Shown in pieces: positions 7,129 to 10,070 of a stretch of DNA of 10,070 bases. Source of the DNA: Planctomycetota bacterium. Its GTDB lineage: Bacteria > Planctomycetota > Phycisphaerae > SM23-33. The position numbers and the translations under genes are program-made. Numbering within the stretch: the first letter of the stretch is position 1; the number at the start of each line of letters is the position of its first letter. The DNA is taken from positions 1 to 10,070 of the forward strand of contig QNCB01000019.1 of NCBI GenBank assembly GCA_003644335.1. Reading direction: 5' to 3'. Below the pieces are notes generated by a model. The model worked only from the letters and a program-made list of their open reading frames with translations, had not been told where the DNA came from and made no database searches.

Positions 7129-10070
7129 ATGCTCAACTGCAATCTTTGCGGACAGAATGCGTGGCAGGGAGAGAAATGCTCTGAATGCCCGCTGTATCAG
7201 CAAGCACATTATCTCGAAGGAACCGGCGCGCAGGAGGGTGTTCACTACTTCTGCGTAGCCGAGTCCCCTTACGTTCCTGGGGTGTCCAACTCGACTTATC
7301 AGCACACTCCGTGGGGCTTTGACGTTGAGAAGATTGTCAAACGCTCCTTTGCGGACCTTCAAACTACTACCTCCAAATACCGACAACTGCAGGGACGCTT
7401 TACGTATGCGGTTCGTTGTTCCGTAGATAAACCGCTTAAGGTGATGCGAGAAGCCTGTTCCAAACTCTTTCATCCTGAACTATTGAAATCTGCACATACG
7501 CGAATGCCCATCATGGTTTTTGCGCTTGGACCTGCCGTGTTACAGTCTCTTGGAATCAAAGTTTCCGGGTACAAAAAAGTGCAGGGACGGATGTTGGATA
7601 CGCACGTTGGGGGGCGTCGCGTGATCGTAATGCCGTCGCTCTCCAAGCGGCAGTTAGCAGCCAATCCCGAGCATCATGAAATCTTCATGCGGCAAGTCCA
7701 GCAGTTTCTGGATGCAGTATGCAAAGCCCGAGACGGTAAAGCAGTGCATACCACGATGACAACGGACATGATCATCAAAGACTACCGCTTTCCCAAATCC
7801 GAGAATGCGGTACGCAAACTCATAGAGGAGGTGATCGAATACTCTACGGACGGACGCGACCCCGAGAAACACCTGATTTCAGTAGATACTGAAACTAATA
7901 CGCTCTACCCCCACCTGGAAAAACTTCGAATGCTGTCGTTCGTGTTTTCCTGGGGTCCGGGAAAGGCGGCATCGATCCCGGTAGAACACGCAGAGAGTCC
8001 GCTAACCCTCGCACAAGTTGCTCCGTATATTCAGCAGCTCCTGAGCTGTCCCAAGCCCAAAGCGTTCCATAATGCTAAATTCGACCTCAAGGTTTTACGT
8101 CGTAAAGGGTGGGATGTGGAACACCTAGCATGGGATACGATGCTCGGAGAGCACCTGCTCGCAGAAGCCAAGAAGGGCTACTACGACTTGAAGTCGATGA
8201 CACAAAGCTTTCTTCCACAATATGGCGGTTACGAAGATGAGCTACAAGCTATCAACAAAAAGCGAGTAGCTGAACACAAAGCCTCGCTCCCTCCTGGAGA
8301 TCCTGATGCACCTAAGCTCACAGGTGCGGCCAAAAAAATGTCGGAAGACTTCGGTTTCGGGTTTGTACCTCTTAAACATCTTCATGTTTACGGAGCCATT
8401 GACGCCGATGTTACGCGGCAACTAGCACTTCTTCAGCGTAAGAGAATGATTGATGAGCAACACAACCTCAACGCTCGCCGTAAGAAGCTCGGCACCAACC
8501 GCTACTTCCAGATCCTTTCCGCTCCCGGGACGAAAGCTGCTGAACCTCTGAAAGACCTGATGTTCCAGCAACTCCTACCGGTAACGCGCACGCTTGCCCG
8601 AATGGAAGAAGTTGGAATGCGCGTAGATCGTCCCTACGTGCTCGACCTCGCAGAGAAGATGGACACGTCTATGCTTGAGTACAAGATCGAGCTGTTGGGA
8701 ATGATTCCTCCACGTACTCTGGGAGACCAAGATTTCAATCCTAAAAGTGTGGCGCAACTTCGAAAGATTCTCTTCGGTGCTGGGTACTTGCACCCCGAAA
8801 CTCACGAACCAGTATGCCATACCGGCGTTGTGCCGGAAGACGACATCCCCTACACCGACACCGGGCTCATTTCTACAAACGCTAAATTCCTCCGTGTGCT
8901 CAAGAACCAGTACGACTGTCGGTTCTCCGATACGCTCTTGAAATACCGCGCGTTGACCAAAGCTCGGGACACGTTCGTCGAGAACATCATGGTCCTGAGC
9001 GAAGAAGATGGTCGGATGCATACGAATTTCAAGATTCACGGCACTGCTACGGGGAGGCTCTCGTCCGTAGACGAGAACATGCAGAACATCCCCAAGAAGA
9101 TCGGCAATCACAACATCAAACGCTGCTTCATACCCACAGACCCGGATAGCCAGGTCATCATGAACGCAGACGCCAAAGCTGCGGAGGTGCGAATTTACGC
9201 GGCCTACAGCCGCGACAAGAACCTGATCACCGCCCTCAACGAGGGCCTCGACCCCCACAGCTACTTTTCTTCGATGGTGCTCAACCCCGCAACGATTCTA
9301 GACGGCGTTAGTGCAGGTGACCGCGCAGGCGTTCTTCAGCTTGTTGGAATTGATGACGTGCACGACTGGAGCTATGAGGACTTCCAGAAGCGCGGATACT
9401 ACGTCGGAACTGACAAGAACCCTGGTCCAGACGTAGCTTACGGGCAGCAACTCGGGAAACTGCGTAGCAACATCAAGCGAGTCGTATTCGGTATTCTCTA
9501 TGGCGCGGCCCCCAAAAAGATCGCGGGGATCGTCGGGATCCCCGAAGCGCAGGCCGCTGCCATCATCGACTCTCTGTTCAAAATGTTCCCCACCATCCCC
9601 GAGTACATCTCACGCACCAAGGAAAAGGTGCAGTATCTCGGGTGTGTAGAAACGTTCTTCGGGCGTCGTCGGAGGTTCAACCTCCGGGGCATGACCTTCA
9701 AGATGCGGAACAAGGCTGAGCGTCAAGCTGTCAACATGCTGATCCAGAGCACAAGCTCTGAGATCATTATGCGCGTTCTGAACGCTGTCGATGAACCTAT
9801 TCGTCGGGACTTCGAGGGCAACCTCCTCATTACAGTACATGACTCATTGGTTGCGGAGATCCCTAAGAAGTACGTTTCTCAGATGCCGGATTTCATCACA
9901 GAGCACGGGGTTAAACGAGTTAACGACCAGTATCGCTGGTTGCCTGTCCCCTTCTTGTGGGACGTAGAAGTCGGCCCATCATACGGTCAGCTAAGCGATG
10001 TGGATAAATACTTAAGTGGAAGTGTCCAAGAAACCGAAGTGAGCGGAGACGATTACCTCGAGCACGAGAT
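7129..10070 (+). CDS. Family A DNA polymerase with 3'-5' exonuclease and N-terminal uracil-glycosylase-like domain (3' partial)
   Basis: The frame stays open to the right edge, showing 980 residues. At about 1-205 is a domain like iron-sulfur (family 4) uracil-DNA glycosylase: C17/C20 in CSECPL and C97/C110 in VRCSV...REACSKL at the family's cluster positions, then VFALGPAVLQSLG and MPSLSKRQL. An extra pair C4/C7 precedes it. The proofreading exonuclease spans about 245-430: D253/E255, N315-F318-D319 and Y421-D425. The polymerase follows with TATGRLSS (639-646), motif A D681/E686, motif B R779/K783/F787/Y791 and motif C H904-D905-S906. DVEVGPSYG at 945-953 is the usual end of the fold, so only a tail is missing. 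Start: GGGGG at 7118-7122 lies six bases before ATG and overlaps the upstream stop, implying coupled translation. The polymerase call is certain, the glycosylase-like domain likely. Confidence 0.95.
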   Translation, partial: MLNCNLCGQNAWQGEKCSECPLYQQAHYLEGTGAQEGVHYFCVAESPYVPGVSNSTYQHTPWGFDVEKIVKRSFADLQTTTSKYRQLQGRFTYAVRCSVDKPLKVMREACSKLFHPELLKSAHTRMPIMVFALGPAVLQSLGIKVSGYKKVQGRMLDTHVGGRRVIVMPSLSKRQLAANPEHHEIFMRQVQQFLDAVCKARDGKAVHTTMTTDMIIKDYRFPKSENAVRKLIEEVIEYSTDGRDPEKHLISVDTETNTLYPHLEKLRMLSFVFSWGPGKAASIPVEHAESPLTLAQVAPYIQQLLSCPKPKAFHNAKFDLKVLRRKGWDVEHLAWDTMLGEHLLAEAKKGYYDLKSMTQSFLPQYGGYEDELQAINKKRVAEHKASLPPGDPDAPKLTGAAKKMSEDFGFGFVPLKHLHVYGAIDADVTRQLALLQRKRMIDEQHNLNARRKKLGTNRYFQILSAPGTKAAEPLKDLMFQQLLPVTRTLARMEEVGMRVDRPYVLDLAEKMDTSMLEYKIELLGMIPPRTLGDQDFNPKSVAQLRKILFGAGYLHPETHEPVCHTGVVPEDDIPYTDTGLISTNAKFLRVLKNQYDCRFSDTLLKYRALTKARDTFVENIMVLSEEDGRMHTNFKIHGTATGRLSSVDENMQNIPKKIGNHNIKRCFIPTDPDSQVIMNADAKAAEVRIYAAYSRDKNLITALNEGLDPHSYFSSMVLNPATILDGVSAGDRAGVLQLVGIDDVHDWSYEDFQKRGYYVGTDKNPGPDVAYGQQLGKLRSNIKRVVFGILYGAAPKKIAGIVGIPEAQAAAIIDSLFKMFPTIPEYISRTKEKVQYLGCVETFFGRRRRFNLRGMTFKMRNKAERQAVNMLIQSTSSEIIMRVLNAVDEPIRRDFEGNLLITVHDSLVAEIPKKYVSQMPDFITEHGVKRVNDQYRWLPVPFLWDVEVGPSYGQLSDVDKYLSGSVQETEVSGDDYLEHE

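Noticed and set aside
6907..7473. 188-codon minus-strand open frame across the primase/polymerase junction
   Set aside because: It would span the ends of two well-supported genes on the other strand and shows no family features.
8575..9258. 227-codon minus-strand open frame within the polymerase gene
   Set aside because: It is antisense to conserved polymerase motifs and has no recognisable domain.
8880..9700. Possible intein in the polymerase, suggested by the long gap between motifs A and B
   Set aside because: The extra segment is only about 50 residues and lacks intein splice-junction residues and motifs.

Overview
The window looks like part of a phage genome, probably a large lytic phage of a bacterium with moderate GC content. 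The reasons are its dense packing, a complete virus-style replication cassette in one operon, a divergent sigma factor, and no ribosomal or housekeeping genes. I cannot name the host or the phage group from sequence alone.

Layout: (1) bases 1-707, plus strand, the C-terminal part of a ParB-like DNA-binding protein whose start lies before the window. (2) 709-1743, minus strand, a sigma-70-family factor carrying two tandem zinc ribbons in the linker between regions 1.2 and 2.1, plus a third possible metal site. It meets the parB-like gene tail to tail with one base between the stops. (3) 1744-1901, a divergent control region with overlapping weak promoter candidates, a spaced direct repeat and a ten-codon ORF with a strong ribosome binding site. 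(4) 1902 to the right end, plus strand, a replication operon: a probable ssDNA-binding protein with a zinc-binding cysteine cluster and an acidic tail, a hairpin terminator, a Cas4/RecB-like iron-sulfur nuclease, a large primase-helicase fusion, and a family A DNA polymerase open at the right edge. The polymerase carries an N-terminal domain resembling iron-sulfur (family 4) uracil-DNA glycosylases.

How they may work together: the sigma factor could direct host or phage RNA polymerase to phage promoters, perhaps including the divergent region beside it. The operon supplies the ssDNA coat, the helicase and primer, the polymerase with proofreading, and a nuclease for end processing or recombination. 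The terminator after the first operon gene would let the ssDNA-binding protein be made in excess over the enzymes.

The most unusual points are the zinc-ribbon sigma factor, the glycosylase-like domain fused to the polymerase with its catalytic motifs apparently lost, changes at normally conserved catalytic positions in the Toprim domain and polymerase motif C, and Cys-rich metal-site signatures in five of the six large genes.
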